From positions 1 to 33,166 of the forward strand of contig JAUVXL010000018.1 of assembly GCA_030603595.1 (NCBI GenBank): a stretch of DNA of 33,166 nt, read 5' to 3'. The DNA is from Sedimentisphaerales bacterium. Lineage in GTDB: Bacteria > Planctomycetota > Phycisphaerae > Sedimentisphaerales > Anaerobacaceae. Both the position numbers and the translations under genes were made by a program. The first letter of the stretch is position 1, and each line of letters opens with the position of its first letter. This document shows positions 7,922-16,390 of this stretch, piece by piece. The notes beneath the pieces are model-generated. The model was not told the origin of the DNA. It saw only the letters and a program-made list of their open reading frames with translations, and did not search any database.

Positions 7922-9622
7922 ATGCGCGCATCGAGAATGAGAAAACTGGTAATGCTGGCTTGTTTGGGTCTGATGGTTGTTTGTTGCATTTCTGTGCAGG
8001 GGGCGTTTGCCGCTAAGTATCGGCGGATCAGCGTTTCGGATTATGTCGATAAGATGAAGGGCGGGTGGATCGGCCAGATGGCGGGCGTCGGCTGGGGCGG
8101 GCCTACGGAGTTTCGGTGGAAGGGCGAGATCATCCCCGAAGATAAGATGCCGAAGTGGAAGCCGGAGTTGATCAATCAGTTTCACCAGGACGATATCTAC
8201 GTCGAGATGACGTTCCTTCGGTCGCTGGAGTTGCACGGTATGGATGTCTCGATTCGCCAGGCGGGCATTGATTTCGCCAATAGCGGCTACCCTCTTTGGC
8301 ATGCCAATAACGCCGGTCGAAGCCTCTTGCGAAGCGGCATTGCCCCGCCGGATTCGGGCCATCCGAAGTTCAATAAACACGCCGACGATATCGATTATCA
8401 GATCGAGGCCGATTACGCCGGGCTTATCGCGCCGGGACTGCCCAACGTGGTTATCGAATTGGGCGAGAAGTTCGGGCGGCTGATGAACTACGGCGACGGC
8501 CTCTATGGGGGCCAGTTCGTCGGCGGGATGTATGCCGAGGCGTTCTTCGAGGACGATATGGTTAAGCTTGTGCAGGCTGGGCTGAAATGCGTGCCCCGAA
8601 AAAGCCAGTTCGCCGAGTGCATCGAAGATGTGCTCGACTGGTATAAGAAATACCCGGACGACTGGAAAAAGACGTGGGGACTTGTCGAAGAGAAATACCA
8701 GGACAACCATGACTATCGTCGTTTCTCGTGCGGCGGTCCTGAAAGCGATTTCAATATCGACGCCAAAATCAACGCCGCGTATATCGTGATGGGGCTGCTC
8801 TACGGTGAGGGCGACCCGGACGCGACGATCGTTATCTCGACTCGCTGCGGGCAGGACTCGGACTGCAATCCGTCTAATTCAGGCGGCGTGCTGTTCACGA
8901 CAATCGGCTTTAAGAATCTTCCCGACAAATTTAAGTCTGCTTTGAATTCCGAAGGCAAGTTCAGCCATACGCCTTACAACTTCCCGATGCTGATCGAGGT
9001 GAATAAGAAGCTGGTTCGCCAGGCGGTCGAGCAAGCGGGGGGCCGAATTGAGACAGCAGGCGGCGAAGAGGTGCTTGTGATTCCGGTCAGAAAGCCCAAG
9101 CCTACCAAGCTCGAACAGTGTTGGGAGGCGGGACCGATTGCCAACAGCAAATTCACCGAAGCCGAGATGGAGCAGATAACCGCCACCGCTGGCATCGATA
9201 TGAAGAAAGCCGCCGAGAAGTTCGGCGGCGGCTGGAAGATCGCCAAGTGCGGCGGAGATATGAGCCCGGGATTCTACGAGGAGACGCACGGCAAGGAAAA
9301 TGTGCTGATGACGCATCCCTTGAATGAGGGGACAGGCTGTGTCTTGTCAAAGAAAGTCAAGATTCCGGCCGGCAAGGCGACTCTCGCTTTGACCGTAGGC
9401 CATCACCCCGAAGGCGACTGGGTCCTGATTGTAAAGGCCGACGGAAAGCAACTGCTCAAGAAGACCATCGGCCCGGAATCTGCGAAAGACCTCTGGACGG
9501 ACGTTGCGGTGGACCTGTCGAAATACGCCGGCAAGGAAGTGAAGCTCGAACTGATAAACCAGCCAAGCGAATGGAAGTTCGAGGCCGGCTATTGGGCCAA
9601 GATTGATCTGGTGAGCAAGTAG
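7922..9622 (+). CDS. exported ADP-ribosylglycohydrolase-fold protein
   Basis: A 566-residue protein with a signal peptide (cleavage near QGAFA/A, residue 30) followed by an ADP-ribosylglycohydrolase (DraG/ARH-like) domain over about residues 36-370. The fold's metal-binding acids are visible: FHQDD (Asp90/Asp91) and CGQDSDCNPSN near residues 305-315, equivalent to the family's GxDxD motif. Residues ~400-566 form a beta-rich domain resembling a carbohydrate-binding jelly roll. ADP-ribose removal makes little sense for a secreted protein in a sugar cluster, so a glycoside is a likelier substrate; this is inference. The start at 7922 is fixed by AAGGAG at 7909-7914; an upstream in-frame start would overlap the preceding gene. 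The 53-base gap to the DUF1080-ThuA gene suggests one operon. Confidence 0.82.
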   Translation: MRASRMRKLVMLACLGLMVVCCISVQGAFAAKYRRISVSDYVDKMKGGWIGQMAGVGWGGPTEFRWKGEIIPEDKMPKWKPELINQFHQDDIYVEMTFLRSLELHGMDVSIRQAGIDFANSGYPLWHANNAGRSLLRSGIAPPDSGHPKFNKHADDIDYQIEADYAGLIAPGLPNVVIELGEKFGRLMNYGDGLYGGQFVGGMYAEAFFEDDMVKLVQAGLKCVPRKSQFAECIEDVLDWYKKYPDDWKKTWGLVEEKYQDNHDYRRFSCGGPESDFNIDAKINAAYIVMGLLYGEGDPDATIVISTRCGQDSDCNPSNSGGVLFTTIGFKNLPDKFKSALNSEGKFSHTPYNFPMLIEVNKKLVRQAVEQAGGRIETAGGEEVLVIPVRKPKPTKLEQCWEAGPIANSKFTEAEMEQITATAGIDMKKAAEKFGGGWKIAKCGGDMSPGFYEETHGKENVLMTHPLNEGTGCVLSKKVKIPAGKATLALTVGHHPEGDWVLIVKADGKQLLKKTIGPESAKDLWTDVAVDLSKYAGKEVKLELINQPSEWKFEAGYWAKIDLVSK

Positions 9623-9643
9623 TACGGTATCACATTTGTGGCT

Positions 9644-9736
9644 TGTCATTCCCGCGAAGCTTGTCCTCGACCCCCGATCGGGGAGCGGGAATCCAGATTC
9701 TAAAGAAATGGATTCCGCATCGAGTGCGGAATGACA
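9644..9736. repeat. dispersed palindromic repeat, copy 2 of 4
   Basis: TGTCATTCCCGCGAAGC...GCGGGAATCCAG (9644-9696), followed by a second module, TGGATTCCGCA...TGCGGAATGACA. Same family as 5176-5287. It sits between the convergent ADP-ribosylglycohydrolase-like and GH97 genes. Confidence 0.8.
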
Positions 9737-9800
9737 ACTTATAGATTCGATTGTTACAGAGTAGCAGGACGTTCGGTTGACTTCGGTATTGTGCTACATA

Positions 9801-9898
9801 ACCGCCGCCACAGGGGCGGCGGCTAAACGCATGGCATGTTGGCTGGGTCTGAGAAATCGCCGCGGGGACGCGGGGTGAATTCACGGGCTGGAAGCCCG
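9801..9898. repeat. REP-like hairpins overlapping the GH97 stop
   Basis: A GCCGCC-acaggg-GCGGC hairpin near 9802-9822 is followed by a perfect palindrome, CGGGCT-gga-AGCCCG, at 9884-9898. The second palindrome lies inside the GH97 reading frame and encodes its last residues (ASSP) right before the stop codon at 9881-9883. The two together look like a short palindromic repeat element that has become the convergent 3' end and possible terminator. Confidence 0.6.
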
Positions 9899-11839
9899 CG
9901 CGACTGTGATTCTGATTGCCTGGCCGCCTTTGACTGTCATTTTCGCCTTTAGGATGGTGTCTGAGTTTACGACAAGGCGTTCGATTTTGACGTGGGTGCG
10001 CGTTGGGACTGCGGGGTCGTCGCTGTAAATGTGGGCGGTGTATTGTTTGCCTTTGGCGAGGAAGGTCAGCGGGATTTCCAGCGTTCGGGCCTCGCTGCTG
10101 TTCATGCAGCCGATGCACCAGTCTTGGCCGGAGCGGCGGGCTATCACTGCATATTCGCCGATTTCGCCGTGGATTACCTTGGTATCGTCCCAGACTGTGG
10201 GGACGTGGTCGAAGAACTCAAGCTCGGGCTCATCGCCGATTCCGCCGCGACTGCCCCCCGCCCCGCCTGCACTGGACGGGGATGTTTGCGGGCGGTCGTA
10301 CCAGTAGAGGAACTGCCACGGGCTGTAGAAGCAGACGGCCTTGGCGAGTTGATATGCGTGGGTGGCGTTTCTATCGACCCGCCCGTCGTAGTAGCAAATC
10401 GTATTGTCCGCGGCGCCGGCGAGCATACGCGTGAAGAGGATGGTCAGCGTTTGGGTGTTTGAGGGGCTTGTCTCGTCGCCGCCTATTCCTTCCTGCGTCA
10501 TAAAATTCGGATAGGTTCGGCTGTAGCCGGTTGGGCGATATTCATCGTGAACATCGACCATCAGGTGGTATTTGGCGGCCTTGCGGACGGCTTCGTGGAG
10601 CCAGGCGGTCCACTTCTGCGAACCGACATTCACGAAGCCGTACTTGACTCCCTTAATGCCCCACTTTTCATATAGAGGCAGAATCTCGTCGAGTTGGCGT
10701 TCAAGGGCCTTGTGGTTTACATACACCAAGATACCGATATTGCGTTTCTTTGCGTATTCGATTACGGCGTGCAAATCGAGTGGCCCCTTCGAGCGTTTCG
10801 GATCGACGGATATCGTCCGTGCGTCCGATTGGTCGCTACCCTCCGGGCCGTACCAGCCTGCATCGAATTCGACGTACTGAAGGTTGTGTGCGGCGGCGAA
10901 ATCGACGCACGCCTTGCCGCCGGTGGTGGTTAGCGTGACCTCGCGGATTACCTTGCCCGGCTTGATCCAGGATGTGTCCTCGATGGCGCACGGCTCGTTG
11001 AGGTTCAGCACCATATAATTGCGTTCGAGCAGTTGGCCGGGCGTATCGCCGAGAAGGATGAACCGCCACGGCGTCTTGAAAGGCGCGGAGGCCTTGACTT
11101 CGCTCGCCAGAGAGCTAACCAAGGTGTATGGTTGGTCTTTCACCGGCGAGAGGCGCATCCGTGCGTAATCGACCAGGCCAGCCTCGCCCACCGCAGCGAA
11201 AATATTATCGTGTATCTGAATAGTCGTGGGTCTTTCGCAATTATTCTTGATCTTACTCAGCGTCACCTTGCTGTATCGGCCCTGGGCGGAATAGACCACC
11301 CAGGCGGTGTGGTCGCCGGTGAAGCGGAACCGCGTTTTCTCCGCGGAAACGACGAAATCGCCCAGTTGGTTCTGCTTGGGTATGGTATAGCAAAAAGCTG
11401 CGCCTTCGTCGTATGCGCGGAATGTCAAGGCCAGCCGACGAGCGGGCGGGCCGGTTTCTTTTAGTTGCACGATGAGGTAATTGTAGTTGTCGGGGATGGT
11501 CTTTCGCTCCGCATAGACTGGCGACCACGTGCTGTTTTGGGAGCCTCGGACGACGTTGACAACCTCGAAGCCGGCCTGCAGAGGAGGGGCGTCCTTGAGA
11601 GAAAGCGCCAGGCGTGAATCGGATACGATGATTCGACCTTTGTATGATACAGAGTAAACCGGGCAAGCCGATCGGCCGACGAGGTCTTTTACGTCGAAGA
11701 TTATTACGACGTTTCGGTCCGGCGATGTGACGACGTGCGGTTTGGCTGCGGCTTGAGAGGCGACGGCCAAAAACACGCACAAGACGCCGCTGCGAAATCG
11801 TGAAACCTTCGAGTGTCGATGATACGTTCGATTGTCCAT
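9881..11839 (-). CDS. glycoside hydrolase family 97 protein, exported
   Basis: A 652-residue GH97 enzyme (alpha-glucosidase/alpha-galactosidase family, relatives of SusB). The order is a signal-like segment (residues ~15-32, FLAVASQAAA), a GH97 N-terminal beta domain (~35-280), a TIM-barrel (~285-550: FDAGWYGPEGSD, VYVNHKA, GIKGVKYGFV, VDVHDEYRP, MTQEGIGGDE) and a C-terminal beta domain. In retaining GH97 members an Asp sits in the KVDF motif; here the same place reads KYGF, which fits the inverting, calcium-dependent type using glutamates such as Glu433, Glu450 and Glu456. This assignment is from motif memory. A GAGGAA site precedes the ATG at 11839. The C-terminal residues come from a palindromic repeat. 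It is convergent with the sugar cluster and probably feeds the same glycan pathway. Confidence 0.87.
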   Translation of the reverse strand: MDNRTYHRHSKVSRFRSGVLCVFLAVASQAAAKPHVVTSPDRNVVIIFDVKDLVGRSACPVYSVSYKGRIIVSDSRLALSLKDAPPLQAGFEVVNVVRGSQNSTWSPVYAERKTIPDNYNYLIVQLKETGPPARRLALTFRAYDEGAAFCYTIPKQNQLGDFVVSAEKTRFRFTGDHTAWVVYSAQGRYSKVTLSKIKNNCERPTTIQIHDNIFAAVGEAGLVDYARMRLSPVKDQPYTLVSSLASEVKASAPFKTPWRFILLGDTPGQLLERNYMVLNLNEPCAIEDTSWIKPGKVIREVTLTTTGGKACVDFAAAHNLQYVEFDAGWYGPEGSDQSDARTISVDPKRSKGPLDLHAVIEYAKKRNIGILVYVNHKALERQLDEILPLYEKWGIKGVKYGFVNVGSQKWTAWLHEAVRKAAKYHLMVDVHDEYRPTGYSRTYPNFMTQEGIGGDETSPSNTQTLTILFTRMLAGAADNTICYYDGRVDRNATHAYQLAKAVCFYSPWQFLYWYDRPQTSPSSAGGAGGSRGGIGDEPELEFFDHVPTVWDDTKVIHGEIGEYAVIARRSGQDWCIGCMNSSEARTLEIPLTFLAKGKQYTAHIYSDDPAVPTRTHVKIERLVVNSDTILKAKMTVKGGQAIRITVARASSP

Positions 11840-11876
11840 AATGGATTCCTCTGTTTTCGGTATATTGCCGGCCGTT

Positions 11877-12806
11877 TTAAGGTTGAGCCGTCAGAACCGC
11901 TACGACGTTTATTCCGTTAAAGAGCGCATGGATGAAAATAGGCCGAAACAGCGAGCCGCTCTTTTCGTATGAATAGCCCATGCAAATTGAGAGCACAAAC
12001 AGGGCCGGCCAATGACCCGCGTCGGCATGTGCGGCTGCGAATAATGTCGAACTTGCCGCAATTGAGAGCCATGCCGCTTGCGGGTACTGCAAATCGGCCA
12101 GAAACGTGCGTATGACCGTCTGAAAGAGGCCTCGAAAGAGCAGTTCCTCGAGGACGGGCGCCGCAACTGCGGCAACGACGAAAATCAACACCCGAAGCGA
12201 CCATTGCGAATACCGGCCTATCAGCTCGAGTTGCTCGTGCCGGGGCATCTCGAAATCGGGCCCCCAGATCATCGTGCCGAACCTTATCGTCAGCACTATC
12301 GCGGCCATTACGAGCGGCCAGATGCACAGCAGATTCATAATCGCTGCGAGGAAATCCTTGTGTATGGTCCTGATATCCAGGCCGAACCCCTTCAATCGCC
12401 GGTCGAAATAGTGCTTCGCCAGAAAGATGGCTCCGGTGCCTATGGTAATTCCACAGAGGCAATAGATGAGGTTCGTCAGGCCGGCCTCCTGCCATTCCGG
12501 CAAATCAGGCATCAGCAGACCAGCGATCCGAAGGGCCAGAGGAACGGACGCAAACCAGATAAAAAGCACGATAAGCGGCAGATAAGGCGGCATACTATTA
12601 GAGCGAGGAGCGGAATCGACGAGGGCCTTTCTGCCCCAGGACGTTCTCAGCAGCCAGACTGCGAATAATGTCAGGCCGGCGCCGGCGATGATTTGAGCTG
12701 TTGTGACGGTTTCGGCGAATTGCCTCAGCGATTCGGATACGCAGAGGATTTGGGCACGGGCGGTGATGTTGCAGGCTCCGAGGGAGATGATATTGGGAAT
12801 ATTCAT
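11877..12806 (-). CDS. CPBP (CAAX-type) intramembrane metalloprotease
   Basis: A 309-residue polytopic membrane protein with the three ABI/CPBP motifs: Glu220-Glu221-x3-Arg225 (LEELLFRGLF), FAAAH with His260, and HALFN with His293/Asn297. These build the glutamate/histidine active site within the membrane. About eight hydrophobic segments are visible. Bacterial members cleave or modify membrane or prenylated peptides, and some protect against self-made bacteriocins; the substrate is unknown here. The ribosome site is weak (AAAAGAT region), so the start at 12806 is uncertain. It ends 37 bases before the start of the GH97 gene on the same strand, so the two may share a transcript by proximity only. 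Confidence 0.83.
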   Translation of the reverse strand: MNIPNIISLGACNITARAQILCVSESLRQFAETVTTAQIIAGAGLTLFAVWLLRTSWGRKALVDSAPRSNSMPPYLPLIVLFIWFASVPLALRIAGLLMPDLPEWQEAGLTNLIYCLCGITIGTGAIFLAKHYFDRRLKGFGLDIRTIHKDFLAAIMNLLCIWPLVMAAIVLTIRFGTMIWGPDFEMPRHEQLELIGRYSQWSLRVLIFVVAAVAAPVLEELLFRGLFQTVIRTFLADLQYPQAAWLSIAASSTLFAAAHADAGHWPALFVLSICMGYSYEKSGSLFRPIFIHALFNGINVVAVLTAQP

Positions 12807-12884
12807 TGATATAATCTTTTGGCGACCTTGAAGCCGGAGCCTTCTTGTATTACATTAGTTAATTGCTGTTGTGGAAACAGTGTT

Positions 12885-12950
12885 TGTCATTCCTGCGAAA
12901 GCAGGAATCCAGTTTTTTGGGCGTGGCCCCCTGCTTTCGCAGGGGTGACA
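12885..12950. repeat. dispersed palindromic repeat, copy 3 of 4
   Basis: TGTCATTCCTGCGAAAGCAG... with its mirrored partner CCCCTGCTTTCGCAGGGGTG, both flanked by TGTCA/TGACA ends. It is the most compact copy of the family and lies between the divergent CPBP and MurA genes. Confidence 0.8.
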
Positions 12951-13049
12951 TCGGCAATTTCGCCTTTTCACGACAGGAACTAGTTACGTTTGAACCGGGA
13001 TTTTGCACAGTATTGCAAATTGAGGCCGGCTTTTCAAGGAAAATAGAGT

Positions 13050-14318
13050 ATGGATGTATTTCACATTGAAGGACCGGTGCGGCTTTCGGGCGGCGTTAGC
13101 GTCAACGGCTCCAAGAATGCCGCGCTGCCGATTATGGCCGCTGCGATTCTTGCCCCAGGTAAGACAGTTCTCAAATCAGTGCCTCACCTCTCCGATATTT
13201 CCGTTTGCGTCGAATTGTTGGGCGAGTTGGGCTGTAAGGTCTGCAGGGGTGACAACGGCGATATGTCCATAGATTCGACCGTGATAGATAATCCGGTCGG
13301 CGAGTACGAGATCGTTCGCAAGATGCGAGCTAGTATCTGCATTCTCGGTCCGCTGCTGGCGCGTTGCGGGCGGGCTGAAGTATCTATGCCGGGCGGGTGC
13401 GCGATCGGCGATAGGCCCGTGAACCTGCATATTCGTGGATTGGAGGCCCTCGGCGCTCAGATCCATCTCAAGAACGGGTATATCATAGCCGAGGCGCCAA
13501 AAGGGTTGAGAGGCGCCGATATCTTCCTGGGTGGTCCGTTCGGCTCGACCGTATTGGGCACTGCGAATGTCCTGATGGCTGCGACGCTGGCCAAGGGCCG
13601 GACGGTCATCGAATCGGCGGCATGTGAGCCGGAGATAGCGGACTTGGCCAATTGCCTCAACAAAATGGGGGCCAGGATCAGCGGTATCGGCTCGCCGCGG
13701 CTTACCATAGAGGGAGTCAGCGAGCTAAAGGCGGTCGAATACGAGGTAATTGCCGACCGAATCGAGGCCGGGACGTTCATGGCCGCCGCCGCGATAACTT
13801 CGAGCGAGCTGCGCGTCCGAAACTGCCGCCTCGACGATATGATGGCCGTTGTCCACAAATTGCGAGGAATAGGGGTAACAGTAGAGCCAAACGGCGACGG
13901 GTGCACAGTTGCCGCATCCGGTTCGATTAAGACGGCGGATATCACAACCCAGCCGTATCCGGGATTCCCAACAGATTTACAGGCGCAGTTCATGGCCCTC
14001 CTATCCCTCGCCGACGGCAACAGCGTAATCATAGAAAAAATCTTCCCAGACAGATATATGCACGTAGCCGAACTAAACCGAATGGCCGCGAACCTGCGAA
14101 AAGAAGGCCCGACCGTCATCGTCGCCGGCGTCAAGAAGTTGATCGCGGCGCCGGTGATGGCTTCGGACCTGCGGGCCTCGGCCGCACTGGTCCTGGCAGG
14201 CTTGGCCGCCGAGGGCACAACGACGATTAGCAGAGTCTATCACATCGACAGGGGCTACGAGAGAATCGAAGAAAGGCTCAATCCCCTCGGTGCGAAGATT
14301 GTCCGAGAAAACGTATAG
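13050..14318 (+). CDS. murA: UDP-N-acetylglucosamine 1-carboxyvinyltransferase
   Basis: A 422-residue MurA, which transfers enolpyruvyl from PEP to UDP-GlcNAc, the first committed step of peptidoglycan synthesis in the cytoplasm. The family length is normal. Lys22-Asn23 (NGSKNAALP), the catalytic-loop Cys117 (MPGGCAIGDRPVNLH), YPGFPTDLQAQ and Arg401 (HIDRGYERIEE) are all in place. A Cys rather than Asp at 117 predicts sensitivity to fosfomycin by the known mechanism. AAGGAAA stands upstream of the ATG. It is followed after 22 bases by an AsmA-like gene. It is evidence for a peptidoglycan-making organism, which is relevant because planctomycetes were long thought to lack it. Confidence 0.95.
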   Translation: MDVFHIEGPVRLSGGVSVNGSKNAALPIMAAAILAPGKTVLKSVPHLSDISVCVELLGELGCKVCRGDNGDMSIDSTVIDNPVGEYEIVRKMRASICILGPLLARCGRAEVSMPGGCAIGDRPVNLHIRGLEALGAQIHLKNGYIIAEAPKGLRGADIFLGGPFGSTVLGTANVLMAATLAKGRTVIESAACEPEIADLANCLNKMGARISGIGSPRLTIEGVSELKAVEYEVIADRIEAGTFMAAAAITSSELRVRNCRLDDMMAVVHKLRGIGVTVEPNGDGCTVAASGSIKTADITTQPYPGFPTDLQAQFMALLSLADGNSVIIEKIFPDRYMHVAELNRMAANLRKEGPTVIVAGVKKLIAAPVMASDLRASAALVLAGLAAEGTTTISRVYHIDRGYERIEERLNPLGAKIVRENV

Positions 14319-14340
14319 CTGAATTTTCGGGGTTTGAAAA

Positions 14341-15177
14341 ATGAAGGTGCTACGAAAACTATTTATCACTATTCCCTTGATTATTGTCATCCTGCTGATT
14401 GTGGCCGTGGTGCTGGTTGGGCTTTTTGCCGACCGCGCGGTCAAGATGGGGGTCGAGAAGGGCGGCTCGGCTGCGTTGCCGGTGGCCGTTAAGGTCGGCA
14501 GTGTTGACTTGTCGATTCTGGGCGGGAAACTCGCTTTGCACGACCTCGTGGTTGAGAATCCCGAGGGCTACAAACACGAGAACCTGCTCGAATTAGAGAG
14601 CGGTTCGGTCGAGGTCAATATCAGGTCTCTGCTGAGCGATACTGTCAAAATAAAACAGATCAAACTCGACGGTGCAGTAGTTGTTCTGGAGCAAAAGGAC
14701 CTCCTGCGAAACAATATCAAGGACATAATAAAGGCGCTTCCCAAGGGAAAAGAAGCTGAAGAGGGACCTGCTGCAGAGGGCAAGAAGCTGCATATCGAAG
14801 AGTTGATAATCAGCAATACTACGGTGAAACTGAAACTGCTTCCCTTGCCCGGGAAGGTTGACACGATTCCGTTAAAGCTTGGAACTATCACGATGACCGA
14901 TCTGGGCGGCGACAACAAGCTGAACACGGCTAAGTTGATTCAGACGATTCTCTCGGCCATCTCTCGTGGAATAGCCGAGCAGGGCAAGGGAATCCTGCCC
15001 GATGATTTGGTGAATGGGCTTTCGGGAGCCCTGGACAAAACATTCGAGACCGGCAAGGAAATTATCAAAGAAGGCGCCGAGGCCGGTAAGAAGATATTAG
15101 AGGGCGCCGGAGACGTAGGTAAGGGAATCGGCGATGGGCTCAAGGGCCTGCTGCCGGGCAAGAAGAAGGAAGAGTAG
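14341..15177 (+). CDS. AsmA-like membrane-anchored protein
   Basis: A 278-residue protein with one N-terminal hydrophobic helix (residues ~7-29) and a beta-rich body that reads like an AsmA/DUF748-type repeat: VKVGSVDLSILGGKLALHDL, then LLELESGSVEVNIRSLL, then IKQIKLDGAVVVLEQK. AsmA-like proteins are thought to bridge or line the periplasm and aid lipid transport between membranes. This one is short and holds only the N-terminal part of the typical fold. The C-terminus (~205-278) is Gly/Lys/Glu-rich and amphipathic (GKEIIKEGAEAGKKILEGAG), a low-complexity tail. The ribosome site before the ATG is weak, and the 22-base gap to murA suggests translation coupled to it. Confidence 0.65.
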   Translation: MKVLRKLFITIPLIIVILLIVAVVLVGLFADRAVKMGVEKGGSAALPVAVKVGSVDLSILGGKLALHDLVVENPEGYKHENLLELESGSVEVNIRSLLSDTVKIKQIKLDGAVVVLEQKDLLRNNIKDIIKALPKGKEAEEGPAAEGKKLHIEELIISNTTVKLKLLPLPGKVDTIPLKLGTITMTDLGGDNKLNTAKLIQTILSAISRGIAEQGKGILPDDLVNGLSGALDKTFETGKEIIKEGAEAGKKILEGAGDVGKGIGDGLKGLLPGKKKEE

Positions 15178-15234
15178 TCCTTCAGCTTGGGGGCTCAAAC
15201 CTGATGGCATGTTCTTTTCTGAAAGGAGTTCAAG

Positions 15235-16227
15235 ATGCTCAGGCACTACCTTATTCTGGTTGTTGTAATGTTGGGTCTTGCACAGGAAGCGTCGGCTTCA
15301 AAGGCCCCGACGGGCAATCCGAAGGATTTCAAGGTGAAGACTTGTTTGCATTCGGTAAGCTATGCCGGTTTCTGGCGGGGACAGGCCAGGTTGGGTGTCG
15401 ATGAATTCCTGGTCAAGGCCAAACAGCTCGGATTTGACGGTGTAATGCTGATGGCCAAGCGTCCGCACGTGAGCCTTCTGGACTACGATTCTGCCGCTCG
15501 AAAGGCGCTGCGACGCAGAATAGAAAGCCTCGGGCTTGAATTGGTCTGCCTGGCCGGATACACCGACTTCACCGCAGGCGTCGATAAGGCGGGCATTCCG
15601 AACGTTGAGATTCAGGCCTGCTACGTCGAGCAGCTCGCCGAGCTGGCTGCCGATTTGGGGACCGATATGGTGCGGATATTCACCGGCTATGAGCGTTCGG
15701 GCGTTCCGTTTGACAAGCAATACGCGATGGTTCTCGAAGGGCTAAAGCTCTCCGGCAGGAAGGCGGCCCGCTACGGCGTCACCCTTGCCGTCCAGAATCA
15801 CCACGATATCGCCGTGCACCACGATATGATGTATTGGCTTCTCAAGGAAGTGAATCTCCCCAACGTCAAGGCCGCATTCGATGCGTGGTCGCCGACGCTG
15901 GAAGGCTTGAGTTCCGAGCAGATCAAGGCCGCCGTATTGAAAATGAAGCCCTTTATTGTCCACACCACCGCTGCGGACTATGTCCGTCTGCCGCGTTACC
16001 GCTACGAGAGCGGTTTGACCAATTATGTGCAGAGCGAGACTCTGATTCGAGCCGTCCCGATGGGAAAGGGGATCATAGACTACGAGACCTTCTTCAAAAC
16101 CCTCAAGGAAATCGGCTACCAGGGATACATCGCCTACGAAATGTGCGAGGTCCTGGATGGTGGAGGCGATATAGAAAACCTGGACAAGACGGCAAAAGAC
16201 TTCCTCGAATACGTCAAAAGGCTGTAG
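15235..16227 (+). CDS. exported xylose-isomerase-like TIM-barrel protein
   Basis: A 330-residue sugar phosphate isomerase/epimerase-family TIM barrel with a signal peptide (cleavage near EASAS, residues 18-22). Three of the four usual metal ligands are seen: Asp216 (AAFDAWSP), His243 (IVHTTAADY) and Glu302 (AYEMCEVL). The first is Gln187 (LAVQNHHD) rather than Glu, a variation known in some of these exported relatives, perhaps balanced by the adjacent His pair. It should act on a sugar or sugar acid outside the cytoplasm; the substrate is unknown. AAAGGAG lies just before the ATG. It starts 57 bases after the AsmA-like gene, but functionally fits the DUF1080/Gfo-type sugar genes elsewhere in the window. 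Confidence 0.78.
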   Translation: MLRHYLILVVVMLGLAQEASASKAPTGNPKDFKVKTCLHSVSYAGFWRGQARLGVDEFLVKAKQLGFDGVMLMAKRPHVSLLDYDSAARKALRRRIESLGLELVCLAGYTDFTAGVDKAGIPNVEIQACYVEQLAELAADLGTDMVRIFTGYERSGVPFDKQYAMVLEGLKLSGRKAARYGVTLAVQNHHDIAVHHDMMYWLLKEVNLPNVKAAFDAWSPTLEGLSSEQIKAAVLKMKPFIVHTTAADYVRLPRYRYESGLTNYVQSETLIRAVPMGKGIIDYETFFKTLKEIGYQGYIAYEMCEVLDGGGDIENLDKTAKDFLEYVKRL

Positions 16228-16256
16228 GTAAGGATTGTCCGGTTAACAGGTGAAGA

Positions 16257-16390
16257 TGGGACCGTTGAAAAAGTTCAAATTCACCACGAAGGGTGGCACG
16301 GTCAAACTTGTTTGGCCGTGTGTCCAGACACCGAGAATCGCCTTTTGTGCCATTGGCCGGTCATTGCTATGGGGTTTTTCAACGGCCCCA
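16257..16390 (+). mobile_element. 134-bp MITE-like element
   Basis: Terminal inverted repeats TGGGACCGTTGAAAAA (16257-16272) and TTTTTCAACGGCCCCA (16375-16390) match at 15 of 16 positions. Inside is an inverted repeat, CACGGTCAAAC...GTTTGGCCGTG. A half copy in inverse orientation is at 20548-20618, and the inner palindrome alone recurs at 31691-31727. There is no coding capacity. No target-site duplication was convincing. Confidence 0.7.

Noticed and set aside
9630-10118. Minus-strand 162-codon frame after GH97
   Set aside because: It overlaps the GH97 C-terminus out of frame and continues through repeats; its Arg/Pro/His-rich composition is typical of a shadow frame.
12863-13069. Open frame before murA containing SFLRKQESS
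   Set aside because: This is the usual spurious translation of the dispersed palindromic repeat at 12885-12950; it has no ribosome site and overlaps the murA start.
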